A stretch of DNA of 64,000 bases from Methanoregula sp. PtaU1.Bin051. GTDB lineage: Archaea; Halobacteriota; Methanomicrobia; Methanomicrobiales; Methanospirillaceae. Below the pieces are notes generated by a model. That model was not told the DNA's origin. It made no database searches and saw only the letters and a list, made by a program, of their open reading frames with translations. The stretch spans positions 124,001-188,000 of the forward strand of contig MVRE01000013.1 of assembly GCA_002067895.1 (NCBI GenBank), given 5' to 3'. The position numbers and the translations under genes were made by a program. This document shows positions 52,250 to 60,964 of this stretch, piece after piece (positions within the stretch are counted from its first letter, which is position 1; each line of letters opens with the position of its first letter).

Positions 52250-52750
52250 TCAAAGGTACCGGGTCAGGACCGACCATGCCCGGCATTTTTCCCGGAACGG
52301 CAGGCGGGCGTTCGCCGGGCTCGTCGACGGCAGCCGGATTACGGTTATCGTTTCCGGAAGGCTGAGGCCTTTGAGAAACCGTGCCGATGTGCTGCCGTTG
52401 CAGGCAATGAGCCGGATGCCGGGATGTGATGCCAGCAGGCCGGCGACGTCGTTTTTCATGGCATCGCCAATCCGGCTGTCGGCACTCCCTGTTCTCCTGC
52501 ATGATCCAATAACATCCCAGAGCGCGATGTGGCGGGATGTAAGAAGCCTTACACGTTCATCGTATGGCAGGGCAGGGTCGGTGCCGGTAATCTTTCCAAG
52601 GATCCTCCAGAACACATTTCTCGGGTTGGCATAGTACTGCCCGGCCGAGAGGGACCGGACACTCGGGAAGCTCCCGAGGATTAGCACCTTTGCGTCCCGC
52701 GTTATAACCGGTGGCAGGCCGTACTGGATCTGGCGGGCGCGATCTGGCAT
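52250..52750 (-). CDS. Hypoxanthine-DNA glycosylase (UDG family 6)
   Basis: The 166-residue protein has L-I-L-G-S-F-P-S-V-R-S-L, Y-Y-A-N-P-R-N-V-F-W, and the product-side loop L-P-S-T-S-P-A-N, the UDG-superfamily pattern of family 6 (HDG) enzymes first found in Methanosarcina. It removes hypoxanthine arising from adenine deamination. Its convergent neighbour is the ABC1 gene, whose stop lies 13 bases away. Gene symbol left empty because names vary. Confidence 0.85.
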   Translation of the reverse strand: MPDRARQIQYGLPPVITRDAKVLILGSFPSVRSLSAGQYYANPRNVFWRILGKITGTDPALPYDERVRLLTSRHIALWDVIGSCRRTGSADSRIGDAMKNDVAGLLASHPGIRLIACNGSTSARFLKGLSLPETITVIRLPSTSPANARLPFREKCRAWSVLTRYL

Positions 52751-52774
52751 AAAAAAAAGACGGTGGCAGGGGGT

Positions 52775-53050
52775 TCAGGCTTTGAAGTACAGGTTGCAGT
52801 GGCAGCTGCCGTCCTGTGCAATCTCGTCTTCATGGTATATACAGGGACACTCGATGGACTTGTCCTTCTCAGGATCGCCCCTGCGCAACCGGCAGGGGCA
52901 GTACTGGTGGCCGAACTTCGTCTTGTTCCGCACAAGCCCGCGGATCACGGTGCCAAGTTGTTTCTCGTCAGTATTCAGCACCCACCCTCGTTTCTTCGCA
53001 TATTCCCGTGCCCAATTGAGCATTTCCTCTTCCGGTGTCTTCTCTGTCAT
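52775..53050 (-). CDS. Ferredoxin:thioredoxin/disulfide reductase catalytic subunit
   Basis: The 91-residue protein has the catalytic chain pattern C-P-C...C-P-C...C-H-C with 14 and 12 residues between, close to the C-P-C-x16-C-P-C-x8-C-H-C of plant FTR. It holds a [4Fe-4S] cluster and an active disulfide that reduces thioredoxin-type proteins using ferredoxin. Methanogens carry stand-alone forms acting in redox control. It lies 24 bases from the glycosylase gene on the same strand. Confidence 0.9.
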   Translation of the reverse strand: MTEKTPEEEMLNWAREYAKKRGWVLNTDEKQLGTVIRGLVRNKTKFGHQYCPCRLRRGDPEKDKSIECPCIYHEDEIAQDGSCHCNLYFKA

Positions 53051-53190
53051 GGTATCCGCTTAAAATGTCCCTTTACAACCTTATGCGGGTTTCAAGGACG
53101 TTAGCCTTTCTGTCCGGCTCCGCCATATTACGCAACCCGCTCCATCTACGGGGAACGGTCGTCCTTTCAGGCAGGCAGTGATGGAACTAC

Positions 53191-53931
53191 TTACTTCTTC
53201 TCTCGCTTTGCCTTTCCTTTCTTCTTGGGCGCCATGATGCGCCGGGCGACACGGTGGTAGGTCGCCATCACGTCGCCCTTGTCGAACCGGTACACGTCCT
53301 TGTCGAGCGATTCGCCGGTCTTTACGTCCCACAGGCGCATCGAGTCCATGGAGATCTCGTCGCCGAGGCAGATAGCCTTCCCCGCCTTCCCGAACTCGAT
53401 CTTGAAGTCCACGAGCGTGATGCCCTGTTTTTTCAGGAGGGTGGACAGCAGGCTGTTTACCTTAAGGGCAGCTGCCTTGATCTTCTTCAGCTCTTCAGGG
53501 GTTGCGAGCTTCAGTGCGATGATTAAATCGTCGTTGAGCATCGGGTCATGCCGCGAATCGTCCTTGTAATCGATCACGATTACCGGAGGGCGGAGCGGTG
53601 ATCCCTCCCTGAACGGGTAGTTCCGGACGATTGAACCGGCAGCAAAGTTTCGGACGATGACCTCGAGCGGGATCATCGTAAGCTTCTTAACCAGCATCCT
53701 GTTCTCGTCAAGCATCCGGATAAAGTGCGTCCTTACCCCGTGCTTTTCAAGATAGGAGAAGAAGAATGCCGAGACATTCGCATTGTAGTTCCCCTTGTTC
53801 TTCAGCGTATCCTTCTTTCCGCCGTCGAATGCGGTAATGTCGTCCCGGAACTCCACAATAAGGTGCTTCGCATTGTCGGTGCGGTAGACGGATTTTGCCT
53901 TCCCGGCATAGAGCAGGCCTTTCTGTTTCAA
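53191..53931 (-). CDS. purC: Phosphoribosylaminoimidazole-succinocarboxamide synthase
   Basis: The 246-residue enzyme has L-L-Y-A-G-K-A-K-S-V-Y near the start, V-I-V-R-N-F-A-A-G-S and the terminal D-K-D-V-Y-R-F region, as in SAICAR synthase. It forms SAICAR from CAIR, aspartate and ATP in purine synthesis. The start is TTG 53931 with AAGGAGAGG 8 bases upstream, immediately after the cofG stop, so it is co-translated with cofG. A lysine-rich tail is added. Confidence 0.95.
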   Translation of the reverse strand: MKQKGLLYAGKAKSVYRTDNAKHLIVEFRDDITAFDGGKKDTLKNKGNYNANVSAFFFSYLEKHGVRTHFIRMLDENRMLVKKLTMIPLEVIVRNFAAGSIVRNYPFREGSPLRPPVIVIDYKDDSRHDPMLNDDLIIALKLATPEELKKIKAAALKVNSLLSTLLKKQGITLVDFKIEFGKAGKAICLGDEISMDSMRLWDVKTGESLDKDVYRFDKGDVMATYHRVARRIMAPKKKGKAKREKK

Positions 53932-53946
53932 GCTGAAAACCTCTCC

Positions 53947-54948
53947 TTACCCTATACTATGTGCGAGCCTTGTTATTAGTGGTTTCAGGCCGGGGTCGAA
54001 CCAGCCTTTCTCAATGAACCGCGGGTAGATGCAGAGCCGCTCCTTCAGCACGGCATCGCCAATAAGATCACGGAGGGAGTCTATTGCCGGCCACGGGTGT
54101 TCCGGGTTTACGTAATCGATGGTGAGCGGGGAGACCCCCCCGAGATCGTCGACACCGCAGGGGATCAGGTCCTTCGCATCGGTCAGGTTGGGAGGGATCT
54201 GGATCGCGATCTCCCGCGGCAGGATCTGCCGCGCAAGCCGGATTGTCTCGCAGATCTCGTCCGTTCCCGGCCCCGGGTGATTTGCCATCGGGGTACCGGG
54301 TTTTCCGCAGAAGTTCTGGATGATAATCTCCTGGATATGCCCGTACCGTTTGTGCAGGTCGCGGATCGCAAGGAGCGACTCCTCCCGGTCAGCGGGGGTC
54401 TCGCCGATGCCCAGCAGGAGCCCGGTCGTGAAAGGGATTTTCAGCCTGCCGGCATCCTCCATCATGGCAAGCCGGACCTCGGGCCGTTTGCCCGGGGAGT
54501 TGCGGTGCGCCGGAACATCCGCGGTTGTCTCCAGCATGATCCCCATGCTCGCGTTCACTTCACGGAGGACCGACATCTCGTCATATGTCAGGATCCCGGC
54601 ATTGGTGTGGGGGAGGATACCGGTTTCGATGCTCTTTTGGCACATCGCATACACGTAATCGAGGAAACGGCCAAACCCGGTCTTACCGAGGTGCTCGTTG
54701 AAACCGGGCTCCAGCTCCGGGCGTTCGCCGAATGTGAACAGGGCTTCGGTACACCCGAGCGTGGCGCCCTGCCGCAGCGTCCGCTCCACGTCCCCCGGTA
54801 CCATCAGGCAGCCATCCTGCACCGGCGTCCGGAAGCAGCAGTATCCGCACCGGTTCCGGCAGACTGTCGTCAGCGGGAGAAAGACGTTTCTGGCAAACGT
54901 GATGGTATGCTGCTGCATCGTACGATAGGATTGTTCTGCCGCGGTCAT
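53947..54948 (-). CDS. cofG: FO synthase subunit 1 (radical SAM)
   Basis: This radical SAM enzyme has C-R-N-R-C-G-Y-C (C-x3-C-x2-C) and the CofG-type L-G-G-V-S-P-L-T-I-D-Y-V-N near 280. With CofH (not here) it builds the 5-deazaflavin FO of coenzyme F420 from the flavin precursor and tyrosine. The ATG at 54948 is used because a TATA box about 30 bp upstream and a hairpin abutting it indicate a near-leaderless start; ATG 54918 is an alternative. The track-like longer reading from 54975 would start inside the hairpin and is rejected. purC follows in the same operon. Confidence 0.92.
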   Translation of the reverse strand: MTAAEQSYRTMQQHTITFARNVFLPLTTVCRNRCGYCCFRTPVQDGCLMVPGDVERTLRQGATLGCTEALFTFGERPELEPGFNEHLGKTGFGRFLDYVYAMCQKSIETGILPHTNAGILTYDEMSVLREVNASMGIMLETTADVPAHRNSPGKRPEVRLAMMEDAGRLKIPFTTGLLLGIGETPADREESLLAIRDLHKRYGHIQEIIIQNFCGKPGTPMANHPGPGTDEICETIRLARQILPREIAIQIPPNLTDAKDLIPCGVDDLGGVSPLTIDYVNPEHPWPAIDSLRDLIGDAVLKERLCIYPRFIEKGWFDPGLKPLITRLAHSIG

Positions 54949-54949
54949 T

Positions 54950-54985
54950 AAGATGGCGAAGCAGAACACCGCCATCTTTTATAGG
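54950..54985 (-). promoter_or_regulatory. TATA box and 9-bp inverted repeat at the cofG start
   Basis: CCTATAAAAG (minus strand, 54985-54976) is a strong TATA box predicting a start near 54955. AAGATGGCG (54950-54958) and CGCCATCTT (54970-54978) form a 9-bp perfect inverted repeat with an 11-base loop that overlaps the box edge and the start site and ends one base from the cofG ATG. This is a likely operator or RNA hairpin controlling F420 synthesis. Confidence 0.5.
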
Positions 54986-55030
54986 AGAAAAAAATAGATT
55001 GTTCCGGTATCAAGTAAACGGTTGAGATGC

Positions 55031-55795
55031 ATGACAGTCGGGCAGGGCGGACAGGGACAGGCAGCGGGCACCGATACACCACCGGTGCAAAAGGAGGAGA
55101 CGCCGCAGGAAGCGGTCGTGCGCCTGCAGCAGGAACTTGCATTCTTACAGAATAAACTACAGGTGGTCGGGAGCGTAACCCGGCACGACATCCTCAACCA
55201 GATGACTGCGATCATGGGATACAACGAGATCCTGCTCTCAATGATTGAGGACGAGAAACTCCGGCGCTACCTTACTATCGAGCATGAGGCAACCGAGAAG
55301 ATGCGGCGCATCTTTGCCTATTCCAAGGTCTTCCAGCTGACCGGTACCGAACCGCCACGCTGGCAGCGACTCGACGGCATCGTCCACATGGCCTGCGACG
55401 AGGCCGATCTGAAGTCCGTTTCCGTCAGGCAGGGGGCAGGCCCCGTCTCGCTGTTTACGGAACCCCAGATCTACAAGGTATTCTCGTACCTGTTCGACAA
55501 TGCCGTCAGGCACGGGAAGACGACAACGGAGATCCGGCTGACAATCAATCCCGGTCCGGAAAATGCGGTTCTTGTTGTCGAAGACAACGGATCGGGGATT
55601 CCGGGGACATCCAGGGAGAAAATATTCGATCACGGGTTCGGGAAATATACCGGCTGGGGGCTTTTTGTCGCAAGGTATATCGTCGAGGCAAACGGGATGA
55701 CGATCCGTGAGACCGGTCAGCCGGGAAAGGGCGCCCGGTTCGAGATTGTAATCCCGAACGAACGGATCAGGATCGGCACCGAAAAGACCGGATAA
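55031..55795 (+). CDS. Sensorless histidine kinase, cytosolic
   Basis: The 254-residue protein has no membrane helix or PAS domain. After a low-complexity start come a short coiled coil (about 25-48), an H-box S-V-T-R-H-D-I-L-N-Q-M-T and an ATPase domain with D-N-A-V-R-H-G, D-N-G-S-G-I-P and G-W-G-L-F-V-A-R. It may take a signal from another protein through the coiled coil. The ATG at 55031 is chosen over the TTG at 55022. It is divergent from cofG across a palindrome-bearing spacer, and no response regulator is near. Confidence 0.88.
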   Translation: MTVGQGGQGQAAGTDTPPVQKEETPQEAVVRLQQELAFLQNKLQVVGSVTRHDILNQMTAIMGYNEILLSMIEDEKLRRYLTIEHEATEKMRRIFAYSKVFQLTGTEPPRWQRLDGIVHMACDEADLKSVSVRQGAGPVSLFTEPQIYKVFSYLFDNAVRHGKTTTEIRLTINPGPENAVLVVEDNGSGIPGTSREKIFDHGFGKYTGWGLFVARYIVEANGMTIRETGQPGKGARFEIVIPNERIRIGTEKTG

Positions 55796-55835
55796 CTATC
55801 TTTTTTTCCTTTCCCGCACTACCGGAAAAAGTACT

Positions 55836-56462
55836 ATGACCGTGGCCGTCATCCCGTTCAAGCGGAAAAACCCCAAGACCCGGCTTTCCTGCATGCTCGA
55901 TGAATCCGAACGCGAGGGGTTTGCCGAAGCGATGATGCTTGACGTGGTCGCGGCAGTGAAGCAAGCGGACTGTCAGGCAGTGATCCTCGGGACCGAACCG
56001 TTCGAATCGGAAGATCTCGTCCAGGTAGCCATGCCGGAAAAAGGGCTCACCGATGCCCTCAACGAGTATCTCCCCTGTGCGCTCAGCTCAGTCCTCATTA
56101 TCATGGCCGATATCCCTCTTGCAGACGAGGCATCCGTAAAAAGAGTTCTTTTAACCGAAAAAGACATTGCGATCGTGCCCGGGCGGGGCGGGGGGACGAA
56201 CGTGATCTTCATCAGGGATCCTTCGAAGTTCCGTGTGGACTATTATGGCGGCAGTTTTACAAAGCACATGAAGATCGCACAGGAAGCCGGGCTTGCAGTC
56301 GAAGTGATTGACTCGTTCCGGCTCCATACCGACATTGACGAGAAAGAGGATCTTGTCGAGGTTCTCGTCCATGGCACGGGAAAGAGCAGGGCCTACCTCG
56401 AGGAACGGGGATTTACCCTGACCACCGAGAAGGGGCGGGTCGGGGTGGAGCGGAAACGGTAG
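55836..56462 (+). CDS. cofC: 2-phospho-L-lactate guanylyltransferase
   Basis: The 208-residue nucleotidyltransferase has A-V-I-P-F-K-R-K-N-P-K-T-R-L-S, M-A-D-I-P-L and R-G-G-G-T-N-V-I-F-I, matching CofC. It activates 2-phospho-L-lactate with GTP to LPPG, which CofD then joins to FO in F420 synthesis. cofG and cofE are in the same window but not adjacent. The rnc gene follows 18 bases downstream. Confidence 0.94.
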   Translation: MTVAVIPFKRKNPKTRLSCMLDESEREGFAEAMMLDVVAAVKQADCQAVILGTEPFESEDLVQVAMPEKGLTDALNEYLPCALSSVLIIMADIPLADEASVKRVLLTEKDIAIVPGRGGGTNVIFIRDPSKFRVDYYGGSFTKHMKIAQEAGLAVEVIDSFRLHTDIDEKEDLVEVLVHGTGKSRAYLEERGFTLTTEKGRVGVERKR

Positions 56463-56480
56463 GGTCCGCAGGAGTATCCT

Positions 56481-57197
56481 GTGAACGGGCAGCCGGGACC
56501 AAAGCTCTCTGAACTTCTCCGGATGAAGAGCACGGATACCGGCCGCGTCATCGACTGTTTCATCCGCCAGTTCAATACCGCGCACGGTAACCCTTCTGCA
56601 GAGCGCTGGGACATTTTAAAAGAAGAGTGGCAGCGGTACGAGTTCCTTGGGGACCGGGTGCTGAACCTGATTGTCGCCCGGACACTCTTTACGCGCCATA
56701 ACCGTCTGCTCGACGAGGGGGAGATGACGAAGATCCTAAGTTCCGTCGTTTCCAACCAGTCGCTCTCCGCCATCGCAGGCAGGATCGATCCTGTAATTTT
56801 TGCCCGCCTTATCCCTGCCGAGATAGGGGAACAAAAAACCTACGGTGACCGTATCATTGGCGGGGCGTTTGAGGCGTTTGTCGGGGCACTCTACTGCGAA
56901 GCAGGTTTTGACGATGTGGCCTGTTTTGTCAATGCGATCATGGAAGAGCCACTGGATCACTATGACCCGCAGGGCAATGCCGTCGGTCTCCTGCAGGAAT
57001 ATTACCAGAAACAGGGGAAACCGCTCCCCGAATACGATCTTATTGGCAGGACCGGCCCTGACCACCGGCCGGTATTTGCGATCCGGGTGACGACTCCCGA
57101 CGGCCGGACTGCTGAAGGGACCGGCCTGAACATACCCGATGCACGGCAGGCGGCGGCACGGGCGGTACTTCAGGACATTGGTAAAGGGAAGTCCTGA
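56481..57197 (+). CDS. rnc: Ribonuclease III
   Basis: The 238-residue protein has the RNase III signature R-Y-E-F-L-G-D-R-V-L-N-L near 52-63 and the second acidic motif G-D-R-I-I-G-G-A-F-E-A-F-V-G-A-L near 120-135, then a C-terminal double-stranded RNA-binding domain (L-Q-E-Y-Y-Q-K-Q-G-K ... A-R-Q-A-A-A-R-A-V-L). All four catalytic acidic residues of the family appear present. It starts at GTG with AGGAG 6 bases upstream. RNase III is common in bacteria and eukaryotes but uncommon in archaea, so this may be an old transfer. It would cut structured RNAs. Confidence 0.93.
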   Translation: MNGQPGPKLSELLRMKSTDTGRVIDCFIRQFNTAHGNPSAERWDILKEEWQRYEFLGDRVLNLIVARTLFTRHNRLLDEGEMTKILSSVVSNQSLSAIAGRIDPVIFARLIPAEIGEQKTYGDRIIGGAFEAFVGALYCEAGFDDVACFVNAIMEEPLDHYDPQGNAVGLLQEYYQKQGKPLPEYDLIGRTGPDHRPVFAIRVTTPDGRTAEGTGLNIPDARQAAARAVLQDIGKGKS

Positions 57198-57214
57198 ACA
57201 TATTCATTCGACAC

Positions 57215-57862
57215 TCACGGCCCGTTGCCGTACCGCTCGTTACGGAACCGGATCAGCTCGTCGCAAAACTCGCCGAGATACCTGTCCATGGAGAGGCTGC
57301 CCTCGGAGAACCGGCAGTCCTCCTCCCCGATGGCCCGGTCGATCAGGTCCCGGCCCGGCAGCAGGAGGTCGATTTTAACTCCTGATTTTTCCGATCCCCG
57401 TATCAGGGCCTCGCGGAAGAGCCCGATGCAGTACCCGATGCGGTACTTGTAAGTATGCCGCGTCTTTTCGAGATATCCCGCGACCCGGTTCGTTTCGATA
57501 TCAAGAAAATCCTGTCTCGTTTTCTCGTCATTGCACTTCCCGAGCATGTACTTATAGTGTGCAAAGGGGTACATCTCCTCCAGCTCGGCGGGGACGATCC
57601 CGCAGGTGCCGAAGATGACGATGTGGTACTGCGAGGGATCGAACACCTGCGAGATGATCATCCGGATGAGCTGGTGGCTGGGGCTGGAACTGTATGGTTT
57701 TCGCACGGCGCAGGGCATGAAGATCGCGATATCACAGGGTTCGACCTCGTATTCGTCGATAATGTACCTGTACGACCTCTCGAATTCCGGGAGGTAGAAT
57801 GGAGGGCCGGTGAGGAGGTGTTTATCCGGCTCCGTAAATTCCCTGTCTGTATCATCCGCCAT
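57215..57862 (-). CDS. DUF5591 domain protein (archaeosine-synthase-related)
   Basis: The 215-residue protein has the DUF5591 core C-A-V-R-K-P-Y-S-S-S-P-S-H, I-F-G-T-C-G-I-V-P-A-E-L-E and Y-P-F-A-H-Y. This domain forms part of archaeosine synthase ArcS, which modifies G+15 of tRNA, and is fused there to TGT-like and PUA regions. Here it is alone, so it may be a subunit or a distinct enzyme. It is convergent with rnc, 17 bases apart. The exact reaction is unknown. Confidence 0.85.
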   Translation of the reverse strand: MADDTDREFTEPDKHLLTGPPFYLPEFERSYRYIIDEYEVEPCDIAIFMPCAVRKPYSSSPSHQLIRMIISQVFDPSQYHIVIFGTCGIVPAELEEMYPFAHYKYMLGKCNDEKTRQDFLDIETNRVAGYLEKTRHTYKYRIGYCIGLFREALIRGSEKSGVKIDLLLPGRDLIDRAIGEEDCRFSEGSLSMDRYLGEFCDELIRFRNERYGNGP

Positions 57863-57979
57863 GCGTCTTCTCTATCCGGTAGCACCCGGAATACAAGAAA
57901 CAACCGTTGGTTACCGGTTTTTCGGGCACGCCTGTTCCTGAAGGATACACCCCTGACCGACTTTCGTAAAATCCGCCGG

Positions 57980-59194
57980 CTATTTGACGTCAGCGCGGCG
58001 TCCCTGCACAAGTTCCCACAGTACAGGCACGGCAGCGCACTGCATCAATACCATGAATGCAATGGCATAGTTGGTTCCAAGCGTGTAGAGTATCCCGATG
58101 GCAAGGCTCCCTGCGAACCATGCGGCGCCGTATACGGTGTTGAAGATCCCGTACGTAAACCCGCGACACTCTGCAGGCGTAAAATCGGCGACAGCCGCAC
58201 GGAGCACGGTCTCCTGCAATCCCATGGACGCGCCCCAGAGGACGGCGCCTAGCAGGGCGGGTATATATGCGGGGGAGAACGCTGTAAGAGGGATCGCAAT
58301 GCCTATCACCGGCACTGCAAAGAGCACGGCAAGTCCGCTCCTGTCGTATGCTTTTCCTGCGATAAGGGCGATTATGGCATCCACTGCCATTGCTATCGCA
58401 TAGAACGCCGGGATCTCCGCGTCGGGGATGACCGATAGCGCCTTGTAGTGGTAGGCGAGCAACGGGAAGACGATGAACCCTGCCATCGTGAGCATGGTGA
58501 ACGCTCCATAGAGGGTGAGCTGGCGTCTGCGGAAGGTGTCTGCGGAATCGGGCGCTGCTGTCAAACGGGCAGTTTCCTCGAATGTAAGCGGATCAGGCAT
58601 ACTCTTCCATGCAAGAAGCAATGCTACAAGGAGCAGGCCGAAGGGGATGGCGAGAAGGGCAAAACCCCCGCGATAGGTACCCCCGGCCGCGAGCGCGAGG
58701 ACAAAGAGGAGGGGACCGGCGACCGCCCCGATCTGGTCGAGCGCCTCGTGGATGCCGAACCCCCAGCCCCGCCCGACCGCTGTGGCTGCATGGGAGAGCA
58801 CGGCATCCTTTGCCGGCGAGCGGACAGCCTTTCCGATCCTTTCGACGATCAGGAGAACGGCGGCGATCTCCCAACTGCCGGCAAGGACAAGGAGCGGGAT
58901 CGCCGCAATCAGGGCATATCCCGCGATTACGAACGTCCAGTACCGTTTCGACCTGTCAGCGGCATATCCCGTAACGATCCGGATCGCGTACCCTGCAAAC
59001 TCCCCGAACCCTGCGATGAATGCGACAGCAAAGGCCGAGGCGCCCAGCGTGAACAGGAACGGGCCGGCGACGCTCCGTGCACCTTCGTAGACAATATCGC
59101 CGAGCATGGCGACGATGCCGAGGAGGATGATAAGCCGATAGGCAGGAGAAGAGAACGGGGAAGTATCAGGCCGGTTATCAGGGTTATTGTTCAC
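57980..59194 (-). CDS. Major facilitator superfamily transporter
   Basis: The 404-residue protein has about twelve membrane helices and the MFS loop residues D-R-S-K-R (about 81) after helix 2 and D-R-S-G-L in the second half. The family members closest by eye are archaeal and bacterial drug/sugar-type efflux proteins. It starts with GTG at 59194 and lies 11 bases after a secreted-protein gene, forming a two-gene operon. Substrate unknown. Confidence 0.88.
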   Translation of the reverse strand: MNNNPDNRPDTSPFSSPAYRLIILLGIVAMLGDIVYEGARSVAGPFLFTLGASAFAVAFIAGFGEFAGYAIRIVTGYAADRSKRYWTFVIAGYALIAAIPLLVLAGSWEIAAVLLIVERIGKAVRSPAKDAVLSHAATAVGRGWGFGIHEALDQIGAVAGPLLFVLALAAGGTYRGGFALLAIPFGLLLVALLLAWKSMPDPLTFEETARLTAAPDSADTFRRRQLTLYGAFTMLTMAGFIVFPLLAYHYKALSVIPDAEIPAFYAIAMAVDAIIALIAGKAYDRSGLAVLFAVPVIGIAIPLTAFSPAYIPALLGAVLWGASMGLQETVLRAAVADFTPAECRGFTYGIFNTVYGAAWFAGSLAIGILYTLGTNYAIAFMVLMQCAAVPVLWELVQGRRADVK

Positions 59195-59205
59195 TCACTC
59201 TACCA

Positions 59206-60057
59206 TCAGGTTGCCGGTTCCGGGGCATTGGCAGTTCCCCGGATCCAGTCCCCGGGCCTTGTCCAGTCGGCATCCTTTGTCCGGGCAAAGTACACGACGA
59301 CAGCCCCGTCCTGCTCCAGCCGTTTGAGCTCCGGAAGTTCGTACTTGTAGAATACGCGGTTCTCGCGGGCCCCTTCGACATAGCACCAGACAATTACCGG
59401 TTTTCCTGTCGCATTGCGGATCAGGCCGGCCATATCGGCATACCGCTGGGAATACTGCCCCCAGATGTCATCGGCCTGCGTCATTGTCACCGTGTACGGA
59501 TCACGGTACGCTTTGCCAAAGACAAGTACGCTTCCATTCTTAAGGGGATTTGCACGTTCGTACCAGTGCTCTGCGAGCATCCGGAAATATGACGGGTAGT
59601 TGTAATATGAGGAGACGCCCTCGTCGAAGATTGCCTTCCGCGGCGTTTCACCGGCTGAAAGAGGCATATCGTTGACGGAGTCTACGAGCCGGATCAGGCT
59701 CCCGTGGTTCCCTGCCCCCGACCAGTATCCCATATGGACCTGCGTTCCGGTAGTACCGAGCAGGGGTTCGTACTGCAACGCTTCCCTGTACAGCTGTGAT
59801 GAGAAATACGGATCCGATGTCTCTGTCAGTTTTACAGAAGGATCGGTAAAAACAGGGGTGTAAAGCGTTGTATATCCGCCGGTTCCGCCTGCTGCTTCAG
59901 GTGTGCCCGAAAGTGCAACAGAGCCTGCGCCGGTAGTTCCTGATATCTGCGGTACCGGAACAGCAAGGAAGGCAAGGATTAAAAGAGCGAGGATTAAAAG
60001 CCCGACAGCTGCGGATTTAGCAGGACTGCGGCTTGTCGTATCCGATCCAGTTTCCAT
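59206..60057 (-). CDS. Membrane-anchored secreted protein, unknown function
   Basis: The 283-residue protein has one N-terminal membrane helix (about 16-36), a Gly/Ser/Thr-rich linker (40-62), and an extracytoplasmic domain with several Tyr/Trp-rich patches (H-W-Y-E-R-A, G-K-A-Y-R-D-P-Y, D-I-W-G-Q-Y). No family is recognised. It is coupled to the MFS gene downstream (11 bases), suggesting a role in transport or cell-surface handling of the same compound. Confidence 0.75.
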   Translation of the reverse strand: METGSDTTSRSPAKSAAVGLLILALLILAFLAVPVPQISGTTGAGSVALSGTPEAAGGTGGYTTLYTPVFTDPSVKLTETSDPYFSSQLYREALQYEPLLGTTGTQVHMGYWSGAGNHGSLIRLVDSVNDMPLSAGETPRKAIFDEGVSSYYNYPSYFRMLAEHWYERANPLKNGSVLVFGKAYRDPYTVTMTQADDIWGQYSQRYADMAGLIRNATGKPVIVWCYVEGARENRVFYKYELPELKRLEQDGAVVVYFARTKDADWTRPGDWIRGTANAPEPAT

Positions 60058-60187
60058 AGCTGACCCCGTTTCCCTGTACTCTGCTGTGCTTTGGGGATCT
60101 TTTAAAGTTACTGCTGATAATTTGCAGGCAGTAGAACATGTTCAGGCAGGAGGATTGCAGGCAGCCGTCGATAAAATGCTCTGGCAA

Positions 60188-60964
60188 TTACGCCTGGTTG
60201 TGCCGCAGCAGCCCCATGAAGAGGCATTCGGAAGCACCGATGGATTCGACACCGACAGCATCATCACGGATCGGCAGCCCCAGTCCCCGGACGATTGCGG
60301 CCGGCACCCCTTCGTCCGCCTCGCCCATCATGAGCTCGGCCGCAGAGGCGATGTTGTCGGCGACAGCCCTTTTTGTGACCTCAAGGACATTACCGAACAG
60401 GTCGCTCCTCCCGCGGTCATCGATCACGGAGGCGATCCCGGCGCAGCCGATGGCGACCCCGGAGCACCCGCTGCGCATTGCGTGCGTGCGGCTGTCGGCG
60501 ATAATGACGGCTACCTTCTTTCCCGATAGTTGTTCCAGATCCCTCCGGAGCCGGAGAGCGCTTGCATCCGGATCTTTCGGCAGCGGGACAAGGCAGTCTT
60601 TTGGTGCATTCGAACCGTCAACGCCGGCATTGGGGAGCAGGGTGCCTCCTTTCATGCAGAGCAGGAAGTGCGGGATCCCCCCCACAACCTCGTCGCTCTC
60701 CTGCAGTACGACCTCGGCTGTCTTCGGGTCCATATCATACCGGGCTGCATATTCTTCCGCTCGCTCCGATGGGATGATGGTGTCGAGGGAAACAACCCGT
60801 CCCTCCACGGTCGCGACCATGGACTCTGCAAGCACAAAGACGTCCCCGTCACGGATGCCTGCGGAAGGTGAAGCATTTGCCGCGGCAACGAGGCGGCCGG
60901 GAAGATCGTCCCCGTCCCGGATAAGGCCGGTCTTAAGACCAAAGACGGAGAACGAGATGTTCAC
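60188..60964 (-). CDS. cofE: Coenzyme F420:L-glutamate ligase
   Basis: The 258-residue enzyme has D-G-D-D-L-P near 18, a S-A-G-I-R-D-G-D-V-F loop, and D-S-R-T-H-A-M-R-S-G-C-S-G-V-A-I near 165, as in CofE. It adds glutamates to F420-0 using GTP. It starts with GTG overlapping the folP stop (GTGA). The run glyA-folD-folP-cofE puts it with one-carbon enzymes. Confidence 0.94.
   Translation of the reverse strand: MNISFSVFGLKTGLIRDGDDLPGRLVAAANASPSAGIRDGDVFVLAESMVATVEGRVVSLDTIIPSERAEEYAARYDMDPKTAEVVLQESDEVVGGIPHFLLCMKGGTLLPNAGVDGSNAPKDCLVPLPKDPDASALRLRRDLEQLSGKKVAVIIADSRTHAMRSGCSGVAIGCAGIASVIDDRGRSDLFGNVLEVTKRAVADNIASAAELMMGEADEGVPAAIVRGLGLPIRDDAVGVESIGASECLFMGLLRHNQA

Noticed and set aside
57139-57378. 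Plus-strand frame overlapping the rnc end
   Set aside because: Arginine-rich shadow of the DUF5591 gene on the other strand.
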